Shown in pieces: positions 35,739 to 46,841 of a DNA stretch of 64,000 nucleotides. The notes beneath the pieces are model-generated. The model had not been told where the DNA came from, did not search any database, and was given only the letters and a program-made list of their open reading frames with translations. Location: NCBI RefSeq assembly GCF_027580225.2, contig NW_027395276.1, positions 744,001 through 808,000 on the forward strand, read 5' to 3'. A program made the translations under genes and the position numbers. Position 1 is the first letter of the stretch. Every line of letters starts with the position of its first letter. This DNA is from Misgurnus anguillicaudatus. Lineage: Eukaryota > Chordata > Actinopteri > Cypriniformes > Cobitidae.

Positions 35739-36400
35739 ATGTTGAGGAATATTTCCAGCAGATTGTGTTTGGGCGCAGTATAAACTGAAAGGGTTTCCAA
35801 GTGACCCCTAAAAGCAGCGCACAAAGACTTTCAGCGCGTCCGACGCGTTCGCTCAGGTAGACGCGTCCCCAACAGATCCACGCGCTCCAGATAACTCCAT
35901 CAGGCCCACGTATAACCTCTGCTCGTAAACCGAACAACGAGTGCTTATTTCACAGAAACATTTCGCCGTTTTCAGGAGCCCGGGGTGTCCCGGTCCGTGC
36001 AACGTTCGGTTCGGGCGCAATAAATTCGCGTGACGTCTACATCAACCCCACGCGTCCTCTCCTCATCGTGCCAGCCCGACCAGTTTTTACGAACTCGGTC
36101 GATACTCGTCGACTTGCCGTACGTTCGGCTGTAATTGTGTTTTTGAACTTAAGGAAATCCGAGCAGCTTCGTACTGCGCAAAGTGAATCTTGAGTCAGTG
36201 GCTGAAAGACGGCGAGCGAGCGCGTCGAGCCGGCTGCGTGTCTCTCTGCAGAGGTGCCCTGGAAAACGCGAGCTGGATTCACACCGGGGGATCCGGAGCG
36301 GGGCAGCACCTGGCTTTCAGGCTCAAACCCATTCATGAGGCCATAAACCTTATGGAAGGCTCTTTTCCTAACAACTGTTTAAACACTGCCGAACTTTGCT
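35739..36400 (-). promoter_or_regulatory. CpG island with candidate minus-strand first exon
   Basis: This is the only stretch with dense CpG dinucleotides (especially 35810-36320), in contrast to the CpG-poor DNA around it, and so looks like a vertebrate promoter island. On the minus strand it ends in ...CCTCAACAT|GTGAGTATTTTTC, a good splice donor with the exon ending at 35739. A 5' UTR exon here spliced to the signal-peptide exon at 4907-4706 would be a normal gene structure. On the plus strand a TATATAAAAGG box at about 36411 could serve transcription in the other direction. The 99-codon minus-strand frame in the island (36037-36336) has no recognised motif. The link to 4706-4907 is inference. 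Confidence 0.5.
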
Positions 36401-36587
36401 TTGGGAAAGCCATATAAAAGGTGATTTTCTTGTACACACCACATTGCTGTGTGTGCACTTCTAGATGAAGGTTTTTATTGTAAACTCATATATTTTTATA
36501 ATGAAAATAATTGGCTACACTTATAGTAGCCTACTGCTGGATATATAAACATAAAGAGAAACATTTTGAATTCAAATTAATTTCTAT

Positions 36588-36880
36588 TATAGACTGACGC
36601 GATACACGTCTGGATCCGAACTTTACTTCCGGATTCGTTTTTTTTAATGGTCTGACTAGTTGCTAAACTGATCTCTTGAACAAATGCCTCGTCGAAAATA
36701 ACAAATGTTTTGGTTTCCTAGGTGATCTATGTGTTGTTTTTTTGCTTGTTATAGCCTATAAATAAACTACGTTTAAAGAACTTTGTTGTTATTTATTCTT
36801 AGCGGAGTTTACCGGAAGTTACGTGCAGACCACCACAGCCGCTTGTTTATGTTGTTACTGCTGAAACCGTCTATACAAAA
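36588..36880 (+). repeat. Repeat family X, uninterrupted copy
   Basis: The sequence aligns, with modest divergence, to the complement of 52905-53981: the shared blocks are CGAACTTTACTTCCGG, CTAGTTGC.AA.CTGA, TTTTGGTTTCCT.GGT and ACTTTGTTGTTAT. TTAA occurs at 36644-36647 and 36773-36776, exactly where the other copy carries two MITE insertions. The origin of the family is unknown. Confidence 0.65.
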
Positions 36881-37247
36881 ACTTTGGAAATAAATCTTAT
36901 TTCAGACGCTTTACAAGGAATACTGCTATACAAAGCCCAGTAGGTGAGATAAAGGGGGTTGTGGGAAAACACATAAGAATGATAATGAAACAAATAAGAG
37001 ATTAGCAACAAATAAATAAGTGTAACAAAATTTGTCTTTTTCACTGAAATTTCATGGGCACCTCCAGGAGGCCCCCTGATGTAGGAATTTAGATCAAAAA
37101 ATGGTCCCAAGCTGTCATTGGGGCAGTATCCTTTAATACGATCCTAGTATACTGTTTGGTATAGATATACATTTCTTATATCTGAGGTAATTGCATCAGA
37201 AATAATGGCGATAGTCAATAGTAATGTCTTTTTAAGATCATTGATTA
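36881..37247. other. Non-coding, nothing recognised
   Basis: A 79-codon minus-strand frame (36871-37110) has hydrophobic stretches but no splice or motif support. Confidence 0.4.
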
Positions 37248-37249
37248 TA

Positions 37250-37799
37250 CACTCACCTAAAGGATTATTAGGAACACCTGTTCAATTTCTCATTAATGCA
37301 ATGGTGTAATGATGTGGGGGATGTTTTCTTGGCACACTTTAGGCCCCTTAGTGCCAATTGGGTATCATTTAAATGCCACGGCCTACCTGAGCATTGTTTC
37401 TGACCATGTCCATCCCTTTATGACCACCATGTACCCATCCTCTGATGGCTACTTCCAGCAGGATAATGCACCATGTCACAAAGCTCGAATCATTTCAAAT
37501 TGGTTTCTTGAACATGACAATGAGTTCACTGTACTAAAATGGCCCCCACAGTCACCAGATCTCAACCCAATCGAGCATCTTTGGGATGTGGTGGAACGAG
37601 AGCTTCGTGCCCTGGATGTGCATCCCACAAATCTACATCAACTGGAAGATGCTATCCTATCAATATGGGCCAACATTACTAAAGAATGCTTTCAGCACCT
37701 TGTTGAATCAATGCCACGTAGCATTAAAGCAGGTCTGAAGGCGAAAGGGGGTCAAACACAGTATTAGTATGGTGTTCCTAATAATCCTTTAGGTGAGTG
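37250..37799 (+). mobile_element. Internally deleted Tc1/mariner element (550 bp)
   Basis: Perfect 29-bp terminal inverted repeats (37250-37278 and 37771-37799, beginning CACTCACCTAAAGGATTATT) are flanked by TA at 37248-37249 and 37800-37801. Intact relatives are about 1.2 kb or more, so roughly the first half is missing. The ends are complete and could still be mobilised in trans. Confidence 0.92.
37309..37767 (+). pseudogene. C-terminal part of a Tc1/mariner transposase (152 codons)
   Basis: The frame holds the second and third catalytic residues of a DDE transposase: YFQQDNAPCHKA with the second D, and PQSPDLNPIEHLWD with the E. There are 36 residues between them, which fits the DD36E group (named Incomer in the literature I recall) rather than classical DD34E Tc1. 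The N-terminal paired-type helix-turn-helix and the first catalytic D are absent, so it cannot be an active enzyme. The frame is open to TAG at 37765-37767, just before the right inverted repeat. An in-frame MMWGMFSW at the apparent start matches an internal transposase segment, so that ATG is not a true start. Confidence 0.88.
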
Positions 37800-37801
37800 T
37801 A

Positions 37802-38338
37802 TATGAAAATAAAATAGCATTATAATGCAAGTACATCCTTTAAAACAACTTAAATTTTTAAGAATATTAAGATAAAAAATGAAATATTAATATGAAATTG
37901 GAATGTAAGATTTTTTTATATTTAAATATTCAAAACATAAATAAATATCATAAAATATGCATTTCAATTTAAACAGCTAATAGTCATTGTGTCGAGATTT
38001 GAAATGGCATTTATTTGTATGCAAACAAACACACATGTAAACATTATGGCAATATATTGCCTCTCCAAAAACTACAGAGGTTATGTTCACTTATCGTGTG
38101 ATATAGTCGTTATCGTGACAGGCCCAGGCCTAATGAACTCTTGCAAAAGTGCAAAGGTGTATGTTTTGAAAGGGTACCACCCCAGTAACAATTTTTTTAA
38201 CAATTTTTACTGACGATGTGTTTTTTTATTTGTCTTTTGTGACTTGTGTTGTTAGAAATTTTATAGATTATACTATAAACAATTTACTTCAAGAATTTAC
38301 TTCATTTTTATCAGCATTTTAGGATTTATGTTTCTGTA
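37802..38338. other. AT-rich DNA, nothing recognised
   Basis: No repeats with defined ends and no protein motif were seen. Confidence 0.4.
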
Positions 38339-38785
38339 CTGTAGCTTGGTGGTAGAGCATTACGTTAGCAGCAGCGCAAACATCATTGGTAACACTTTAC
38401 AATAAGGTTGTATTACTAAACATTTGTAAATGCATCTAATACGAACTAATACGAAAAAACAATTAACAATATAGTTTTTCAGCAATTGTCAATCTTTAAT
38501 AATATTAGTTAATATCAATGCAGTTACTTGATTTAGTTTATTGTGTATTAACTAATGTTAACAGTTTCAATGTTTGGTTTTAGTAAATTCTGAAATTAAC
38601 ATGAACTAAATGATGTAGAAGTATTGTTCATTGTTAGTTCATGTTAGCTAATGCATTAACTAATGTTAACAAAAAAAAAAACTTATTGCAAAGCGTTGCG
38701 GGTTGGATCATCCAAGAACACACATACTGATATAATGTATAGCTTGATTACACTGCAAGTAGCTTTGGATAAACTTTAATCCCTT
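38339..38785 (+). repeat. tRNA-derived SINE split by a MITE
   Basis: The A-box half (TGTAGCTTGGTGGTAGAGCA, from about 38340) is separated from the B-box half and tail (GGGTTGGATCATCC, ACACACATACTGATATAATG, AGCTTTGGATAAAC, about 38700-38780) by 312 bases of another element. Confidence 0.75.
38388..38699. mobile_element. MITE (GGTAACACTTTACAATAAG ends) inside the SINE
   Basis: The left end GGTAACACTTTACAATAAG pairs with CTTATTGCAAAGCGTTGC at the right. The interior is AT-rich with repeated TTAGTTAAT and AACTAATGTTAAC motifs. The exact target duplication is unclear. Confidence 0.7.
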
Positions 38786-38811
38786 GCTATTTATTATATG
38801 TGCAAAACAAA

Positions 38812-39545
38812 AAAAGTATTTTTATATGAAAACTGTATTTTCACACCCTTCAGTAAAATAAGAATAACTTTTGAATTTGACATGCTAAAGAGATCATTCT
38901 TTTTGTTGGTGTTAACTGTCCGCTGCTGGTAACAACCAGAACTGTCTGCAGTCTGCTAGAGCACACAGAACCAGAGTTATTCACTTTCAAAGACAGTGTT
39001 TACAACACAAAAAAAAGAAAATTTGGTGTTTCATCCTATGAAAAACAACATAAATAACAATATTTGTCACAAACAGCAGCTTTTTATGTAACTTCAAATG
39101 GTTTTCTGTAAAATGATATAAAGTTATTGTATTTATTCCACTGTATGTGGTTATGGGAACACTTAAAATGTTTTAGAAATTAAATACAAAAAGGGTATTA
39201 TTCCTCCCTTCAGTTGGAGTAAAATAACTTTTGCATAATAGATTATGAAAGAGAAAAAATTCCTTTTTCCTCTGTAAGCTGACAATTCAAACAAAACTGT
39301 CTGTAGGATTCGTTACCACTCAGGGCCAGAGTTATACACTTTTAAATACAGTCTTTAGATAAAAAACATCAAAAAGCGCCTATTTATTTTTGTGTTTATT
39401 AGAGGACTGACAACACATACAACCATGTTTAGCACTTTCAACAGCGTTTTATGAAATTTCAAAGGGTTTCCTGTAAAATTATACCAAACTTTTGTATGTA
39501 CACCTCTGCATGTAGGTATGGGAAGCTTTTGAAATTGGGTAGGCC
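38812..39545. repeat. Diverged tandem duplication, two units of about 365 bp
   Basis: Unit 1 (about 38812-39175) and unit 2 (about 39186-39545) share an ordered set of blocks: CCCTTCAGT..GTAAAATAA..AATAACTTTTG, AACTGTCTG, CCAGAGTTAT.CACTTT, CAGCAGCTTTTTATG or CAACAGCGTTTTATG, TTTC.TGTAAAAT.ATA and TATGGGAA. Spacing is conserved and divergence is high, so the event is old. No coding capacity is recognised. Confidence 0.65.
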
Positions 39546-42010
39546 AAATCCAGGCAGAAATCCCCAAAATAGCCTCAGAGTGTAAGAAGTTAAATTGAAT
39601 AGGTCACACCAATACAAGGTGACAAGAAATGGCATTAGTGAATAAACAAATCAGCATTAACACAAAATAATTTTATTAGTCACCACATTTTGCAACAACA
39701 TAAGAAATCACTTCATTATTTATGACTGATTATGTGTATATATCTAAACAAATATGAACCCAACCATTAAACTATTTTTAAGTAAACTAAAGCATTCTGG
39801 GAAATGAGGTGTTCTTCCACCATGGTCCATTAAATAAAAGAAATTTTTAAGGCTTCTCATACATGTTTAATTCTGATGGGTCCAAACAACTATGATTACT
39901 ACAAAATGTATATGATTAATATTCATAAAGGAACATCTTTAAAGTGTCTTCCAATAGAAAAATATTCACCGCCAACTCTGCTATGGGCGCATAAACTTCC
40001 CTTCACCATATAAGGTCATTTAAATGATGCTGTCATTGTACATCTCTGTGATTGAGGAGTCACATCGCTTCTCTTCGTGGAAGGGGTGAATTCGGGAAAA
40101 ATCCACGTGGGTGATGAATGATGTTTAGAGTAGAGTCGGACCAGCGGGAAGTAAGGAGGAGTACAATGACATTCGCTGGGAGAGAGCGGAGCAGGAGAGA
40201 TATGAATTAGGCAAACACAGTGGTAACTCGAACCCATGCAGACATCTCAACACTTCAAGCAACAAAAAATGTTTGTCCAGCCATTTGTTCCCAGTGGTGT
40301 CAGTGGTACCTCCCCTGAGGAATAGCTCTGGGGGCTACAGCCCACTCCATAATTCCAGGAGGCACCAAGATTAGCCGAGTAAACCAATGATACGAGCTAC
40401 AACAACAGTCGCTTCTTTGAAATGGCTTAGACGCCCCTGGAGACTGCGTTTTGTCAATGCGATTCCTGTTCAGACAAGAATACCTCACAAAAACAACATA
40501 AAGTTTCCAGTTTTAAGGACTGAAGTTGAGCAGAACTCGAGTCTTAGTTGTTGAAAGAACAATGTCGCTCATGAGGAGAATAAAGACAGACTCGGCACAG
40601 GGAAAGGTCCTATCACATACCCGAGTCTCTCAATTAGTTTTAAAGGCACTGGTTGGATTACTTCACCAGAAATATAATGAAAAAAAGTAAAACAATTATT
40701 CTGGATTTAAGAAGGAAACGATTACAACCTTAAACTTGTTTCATTGTATCTCTTTAATGATCTTTTTCTAATTATAAAGTGTTGAAATGTTACATATGAT
40801 AGAATTTCTCTACTTTATATTTTTACGTGTTACCATAGCAACAAGATAGGCTATTCAAACATTTTTCATTGTGTAACATTAAGACTTAAATACAGCAATT
40901 TTTAAAGCACGTCATTTCTTATACCATAGTTTAACATGTCACAAGCATTTCACTTTCTTTTATTAAAAAAAATCCACACCTGTTACTTATTATATACAAA
41001 CTGACATGTGATCAGATCCCTTTTGCATTGATAAATGTTTTAAGGCAGATGATGTAAAAAAAAAGATTTCTACCATTCAAGAAGAGATCTCCTAATTGAA
41101 GAATCACCCACATATATTAAAACATGACAGACTGTCTCATACGAAACAGACTCACTTTACTACAGCGCTTAAACAAATACAAAAACAAGCACTTCAGTAA
41201 GAAGATTAATTTCCATCTCGTTCTCTTTCCTCCCAAGACCAAGTACACAGCCAGGTCAGTAGGATCCCATACACGTGGCTTCAATAATAATAATATTTAA
41301 AAAAAGGAAGGGGGGACACACAAGGGAAGCTACGAATTTGGGTCAGATTCACAAGGTGGAAAGCGAGTGGATTAGTGGTGTGCTGTCTTGTATTCGCAGG
41401 CATAATTTTACATAATAAAGAATAGCAGAGTAAACGAAAACAGATGTACCGCAGGTTACTGCCACCACATTCACCGACACATATTGTTATTTGAGCACAG
41501 AAATGTTTATGCAGTAGGTCGAGCAAATGGGAGGAAACGCAAAGCGACGTGGAATGTTTTGTCTCGTTCAATCTATTTTTATTTATTTATTTATTTATGG
41601 GGGGGGTGTAATGTGTTGCACTTTTATATGCGTGATACATTAATTATTAAAGATAATATTTGTATTTTGCCATATAATCAGAAGAACTGAAAGGGGTTTT
41701 GAATTGCATCTATGTCTTTGAATTATAGGGTTTAATGCAAAATGATGGCAACCGAATGAGAAATGTAAATACTGCACAAATAAATGAATGGAGAAATGCA
41801 TTGAATTGCTTACTGCATCCAAACTTTAAAACTTAATAATAATTACTACAGTAAGTTGTTCATATACTGTGCATCAGTTACCTTGTTATTTTATTTTGTG
41901 AAACATTTAAAAGCATACTTGGCAACATTGTCTATGATGAGCATGTTTTATGTTCTGAATTAATTAATTATAAAATAATTTATTATAATTAATTCATTTT
42001 GATATTTTTG
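39546..42010. other. Single-copy or AT-rich DNA, no gene recognised
   Basis: About 39960-40620 is slightly GC-richer and repeat-free. A short (TTTA)n run lies near 41576-41600. No terminal repeats or exons were found. Confidence 0.35.
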
Positions 42011-42013
42011 TAT

Positions 42014-42110
42014 GAAGTCAGCTGGTAGAGTGTGTTGACAATGACAAGGTCAGGGATTCAATTCCTTTAAAAAACAAAATAATCGCCTTTGACAAAAGTT
42101 GACCAAATGC
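42014..42110 (+). repeat. Eroded SINE fragment
   Basis: GAAGTCAGCTGGTAGAGTG, then AAGGTCAGGGATTCAATTCC, resembles the A-box to B-box spacing of the SINEs elsewhere in the window. TTGACCAAATGCC resembles the tail. Confidence 0.45.
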
Positions 42111-43365
42111 CGAAATGATAGCACCCTGAGATAACAGAAAAAAGTCTATAAAACTTCATAAATAAGAAGTAGTGAAGGATTTTTGATTCAAAATGTAACA
42201 TTTGTCTGTCTGTTATGCTTGAATTCATCTTGTCATCATGAATCAAGACCCTTGCATATCAGACTGGCAGGTCATGCAGGTTTATTATTGTCAAAACCCA
42301 ATTATACCTTAAATAATTATTATACTTGTATTTATGATAAATAATATATATTTTGAAACTTTTTTGAATTTTTTTATATGCATTTAGAGTGTAAAGACAA
42401 AGTTTCATTGTTTTAATTAATGATTAAATCACTTCAAAATCATCATCAAAAAAAAAAACAACAACTTTTGTTCACATTCTATAAAAGTTTTAAAATGAAC
42501 ATGACCCAGAAAAAAGTTTACAGTTCTACAAACTTGCTCCCTGCATATAAACTAGATTTTTAAAGATTTATTTTGTCATGAAAATCCTCGTCTTCAAACT
42601 CCTTATTTGCCATTGACCCATACGCAACCCATCCTCATTTTTCATTAATACAGGCTTAACTGTCTAGAATTTTAAATCAAATTTGTATAATGATCACAGC
42701 AGCTCTGTTGCACTTTTGCTCTCATATCAAGAGTAAACCGTGAGAATGAAATGTTTTGAAACCCAGAATGAATCTTTGCATCAGAGCCCTCATCATCAGC
42801 TTTAAATCATTAAATATGTTTGTCATGTCAGTGAGTTGTGTGCTTTAAAAGATGTACGACCTTCTTTAATGAAGCTGTAACCGCACTATATAACCTTCAA
42901 AGGAAAGAGTTTACATAAATATGGAAATTATTTTTGAATATACTCACCCTCGTGACATCCCAGATCAGATTTCAATTCATTGACGTGCCACCGTATTTCA
43001 GCCCTAATAATGCTCTGGTTTAAAGTCTGTGTGATATTAAATGTGTGTTCATGTTGGAAAATGTAATAATAACCACCCAGCCAAATTTGAATGGTTAAAA
43101 AATGACAAATTTAAGAAGTTATCAAAATATAGGAAAAACAGGCAGGATTCTCAGTTCTCACAAACTGGGGGCGTGTCCACTTCTGCACTGAAACCACGCC
43201 CACTCATGGAAACGCTGCCATCTCTCTCACCTTTCAAATTTCCACTACGATCAAACCCAGTCTCATGGAGATGCGTAAAAAAGTGTGAAAACTCGTGCAA
43301 TACGTGCATATGATATGCCAGTCCTTCCCTTTCCCTTAAAACTGCACATCTGTTTTGGCGTGTTA
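42111..43365. other. AT-rich DNA, nothing recognised
   Basis: No repeats with defined ends. The 90-codon plus-strand frame at 43041-43313 shows no motif. Confidence 0.4.
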
Positions 43366-44452
43366 TGTATTGGTTTCAGAATTCGGATTCAGCCCAATAC
43401 TGGGCTTTTTGACGGGGTTCGGGTGGATTTTTTTTTCATCGAACCGAACCCAAGGCTTGCGCTACGCTGGTCGACGCCACACGGCCGTTGATTACACACA
43501 TTGGGTGCTGACGTGAAGATAAGCGTTTTTTTCCATTGAGCCTTAGGGGCGGTTCACATTTCACGGACGCACCTGGAAAAATCAGCTTGCGTCGCACTGC
43601 GTTGATTTCATTCTCATTTCATTTTATGAGCGTGCATACTGGTTTTACATTAATTTAATTATGATGCAGGAGATGTGTGTGATCTTCCATGATATTTTTC
43701 CTAATATTTTTCGTAATATTTGGCTATTGTTTTAATCGTAGCCTAGCCCAGTGGTTTTCAAACTGGGGGTCGCGAGATGGTGCCAGGGGGGCCCCAGTTT
43801 TATGACATTTTATGAAATACATTAATTTATCATGAATTCTGTGTAATTAAATCAAAAAAATAAGGCTACTAACCCAAATCACTACTTTTTTGTATAATTT
43901 AATGTTTTTTTTGTTTTTTTTTATTAAAATTTTGAGTTTTAGAACAGTTTTTTGTCACAAATTTTCTTTGGGGGGCCGCGAAGGAATGTACCTTAGGGCC
44001 GCACGCTGAAAAAGTTTGGGAACCACTGGCCTAGCCTACTGTTATTAACGAAAACTAAACAGCCTACTATCCATGTTTATTAAGTACATGTTCAATATCA
44101 CTAATTTCAGTTAAGTCACCAAACATATTCTGATTTAAAAAAAGAAAAGAAAAACACCTTTCTTTGCATTGTTGCACTTTTATTGAAAGGTTTTGGTTTG
44201 TGCTTGGGTAAGCATAGTTTTTCCCACTTGTCATCCTGGCATAATGTTGCCTATCCTGTTTTTACAGTTAAAATCAAATAAAATGAAAAATACACTGCTG
44301 TGGATGTTGTTTACTTCATTAATGTGTTTTACTGTGTTAATGGAATAAGGATGCGAGTAGGATTCGGTATTCGGTTTCGGCCGAATCTTAAACAGTGGAT
44401 TTGGTATCCGGCCGAACCCAAAAAATCTGGATTCGGTGCATCCCTATTAAAA
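43366..44452. mobile_element. Decayed composite hAT-like element (GGATGCACCGAATCC end)
   Basis: The right end at about 44345-44452 shows the repeated ATTCGG/CCGAA motifs and ends TGGATTCGGTGCATCCCTA, as in a common fish hAT family. At 43375-43460 similar ATTCGGATTC and CGAACCGAACCC motifs mark the opposite side without a clean terminus. At 43545 a Harbinger-type left end (GGGGCGGTTCACATTTC) is present alone. A hAT MITE (43749-44028) sits inside. Confidence 0.45.
43749..44028. mobile_element. hAT MITE with perfect 8-bp duplication (GCCTAGCC)
   Basis: The ends CAGTGGTTTTCAAACTGGGG and AAAGTTTGGGAACCACTG are flanked by GCCTAGCC at 43741-43748 and 44029-44036. It is 280 bp and non-coding. Confidence 0.93.
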
Positions 44453-44887
44453 ATATTCAAAAACATGTAGAAACCTATAACATCTTAAAGCAAATCTTAA
44501 ATATAACCCCAAACCTAACCGAGAATGGTTTAAAAAGAGAAAAAAGATGCACCATTTTAAGTGAACAGGAAGGACTGGTGTATCATATGCATGTATTGCA
44601 TGAGTTTTCACACTTTGTGCTATTTATACGCATCTACGTGAGACAAGTAGGTACAACCTGAATATAGGCTCGCTTTATTATTAGGGGCGGAGCCATGCTC
44701 GGTAGCTCCAGTGTGTCATCTATAGCCACCATTGTAGCCCTGCCCAAATAATCCTGAACACTGTGGAAAAACAGTTTAATATTGTTGTTACTCCACAATT
44801 CAGTACTACATTGCTCACAATTTTTGTAACGTGTTTCATTTCCAACATTTATAATGTGTGTTTAGAAGCAATTGACTACACAGATTT
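44453..44887. other. Non-coding, nothing recognised
   Basis: The 88-codon plus-strand frame 44395-44661 overlaps the transposon end upstream and has no motif. Confidence 0.4.
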
Positions 44888-45112
44888 TACAACCCTATCT
44901 CACGAGAATTTGTACATATTTTACACGTTGGCTAATTCGTACAACCACATTCGTAAGTTTTGGTACGATTTGCCTTGACCCATGTGACATTGGGGTTAGG
45001 GGTTCGGTTTTGTTGTTGTTTTTTCATGAGAATTGTACATTTTGGCATGATTAACTTCATATGAATTGATACGAATTAGCCAACTCGTAAAATATGTACG
45101 ATTTCTCATGAG

Positions 45113-45409
45113 TGTCACGACAGGGTTGCAGGAAGTAGGACGCATACGCAAAGTTCACAAATAAATAACATTTAATGATAAAAAAACACGAGGAATGACA
45201 CGGTGAATACAGGAACACAGGAACATCAACAGGGAACAGACGGGGATGCAATGACAATAATCCGGCGACCGGTGTGACAGAACAAAGGCATATAAATACA
45301 AAGACAATTAAACATGACAGGTGTGGTGTATTGGCGTAATGAGTCAATGAAAGTCCAGGTGAGACGGATCAGTGCAATACACAAAACATGTCACGGACTA
45401 GACGTGACA
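45113..45409 (-). repeat. 3' LTR (minus-strand sense)
   Basis: 297 bp, TGTCACGACAGG...GACGTGACA on the plus strand, preceded by ATGAG. Confidence 0.93.
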
Positions 45410-45972
45410 TAACCCTCCCCTCTACGAGTGGCTACCAGACACTCACATAAAACACAACAAACAAAGTCTGGTAGCGAGAGTCCAAGGGAGGGTTGGAGGG
45501 CTTGGGGACCCTGGCGAAGCCGGCAGCCGCCGGGATGAGACCAACAGAACGGTTGGCCGGACTGCGCCAGGAGAACCGGAGCGATCGCTCCGAGAACCGA
45601 GGCAGACGAATTACCCCCCTCCTGGGAATCGTCGACGATCAGATGCCCCCGGAAATCATCTCCCATCCCCTCGCGGAAAAGGAGACCCTCGCTCGGTAGC
45701 CACCCCGGGGAAATGATCGGGCGTGGTCCGTTCCGGATCCCCCTGCGAGCAGGATGGTGGTCCTCCGAGGGACCGTCGACGACGACTCAACCGTTGGGGG
45801 ACCGCCTGGGCCGATCCTCCTCCCGCAGGAGCGAGCGATCGCTCACGGTGGTCCCCAAGAGACATCGGGGCTGATGAGGAATGAACCCCGATGTCACTAC
45901 TCCCCCTCGACGAAACTCCTGGGGGAGCCGCCCTCCGTGAACTTGCTGCGTCCAATGCTGGCCGGATTATTC

Positions 45973-46269
45973 TGTCACGACAGGGTTGCAGGAAGTAGGA
46001 CGCATACGCAAAGTTCACAAATAAATAACATTTAATGATAAAAAAACACGAGGAATGACACGGTGAATACAGGAACACAGGAACATCAACAGGGAACAGA
46101 CGGGGATGCAATGACAATAATCCGGCGACCGGTGTGACAGAACAAAGGCATATAAATACAAAGACAATTAAACATGACAGGTGTGGTGTATTGGCGTAAT
46201 GAGTCAATGAAAGTCCAGGTGAGACGGATCAGTGCAATACACAAAACATGTCACGGACTAGACGTGACA
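45973..46269 (-). repeat. 5' LTR (minus-strand sense)
   Basis: 297 bp, apparently identical to the other LTR, followed by ATGAG. Confidence 0.93.
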
Positions 46270-46389
46270 ATGAGATTAGGCTGAGATTTTCACAAAATAG
46301 TAATAATCGTTTTTTTCATACGCAGTGATCGTTTTGCTTTAGAAAACATTTATTAACTTTCTGGAGTCACTTGGATTGTATTAACAGTA

Positions 46390-46628
46390 CACTATAAAAA
46401 ATACTTGCTGCCTTAACATTTTTTGTTGAATCAACTCGGATTTACAAGTTATCTTGACTAGAGATGAGTTGTTTTAACTACAGGTGAGTTGTTATAACTT
46501 ATAAAATTAAGTAGACTTTTCTCAACTATATTTTATAAGTTGTGACAACTCATCTCTGTTGACATGACTTGTAAATCTGAGTTGATTTAACAAAAAATGT
46601 TAAGGCAGCAAAGTATTGTTTTACAGTG
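46390..46628. mobile_element. MITE with long inverted arms, TA-flanked
   Basis: The arms run from CACTATAAAAAATACTTGCT (46390) and its near complement ending at 46628, with about 80 bp of pairing (CTGCCTTAACATTTTTTGTT segment). TA lies at both flanks. A degenerate relative is at 51302-51475. Confidence 0.8.
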
Positions 46629-46670
46629 TACCTGTATGTGCTTTGGAGCTTTGTATGTTGGATCCATATA

Positions 46671-46839
46671 CACTGTCAGAAACAAATGGTCAAAAAATAG
46701 TCCCAAACACACTTTCAATAAGTACAGCTAGTGGTACATACAGTATGAGTATTTGTCTCTAAATGGTACATATTACTGTAGGACCTTTTTAAAGAGTACT
46801 GCACCAGCAACAGCTTGGGACCATTTATTTCTGACAGTG
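46671..46839. mobile_element. 169-bp MITE (CACTGTCAGAAA ends), TA-flanked
   Basis: The ends CACTGTCAGAAACAAATGGT and GACCATTTATTTCTGACAGTG are flanked by TA at 46669-46670 and 46840-46841. Confidence 0.82.
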
Positions 46840-46841
46840 TA

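Larger units (their letters stand above)
45113..46269 (-). mobile_element. Non-autonomous LTR retrotransposon with identical LTRs
   Basis: Direct repeats of 297 bp (45113-45409 and 45973-46269) start TGTCACG and end CGTGACA, i.e. TG...CA termini. I found no difference between them. The 5-bp duplication ATGAG is at 45108-45112 and 46270-46274. A purine tract (AGAGGGGAGGGTTA on the minus strand, ending at 45410) abuts the left LTR, so transcription runs on the minus strand with the 5' LTR at the right. The internal region is only 563 bp and has no protease, reverse transcriptase or integrase, so it depends on another element. A minus-strand frame enters it from the LTR without a recognised gag motif. 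Identical LTRs imply very recent insertion. The 5-bp duplication would suit a Ty3/gypsy-type integrase. Confidence 0.93.
44888..46285. mobile_element. Foldback element split by an LTR retroelement
   Basis: CCCTATCTCACGAGAATTTG, then TACATATTTTACACGTTGGC and TAATTCGTAC near 44890-44945, return as the complement near 45070-45112. The distal end of the right arm (...ATGAGATTAGG) resumes at 46270 after the LTR element. Without that insert the foldback would be about 240 bp. Confidence 0.7.

Noticed and set aside
36037..36336. 99-codon minus-strand frame in the CpG island as a coding exon
   Set aside because: GC-rich DNA opens frames by chance; no motif or matching splice phase supports coding.
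45656..46207. 183-codon minus-strand frame as a possible gag gene
   Set aside because: Its first half is LTR sequence and the rest has no capsid or zinc-knuckle motif; it is treated as part of a non-autonomous LTR element.
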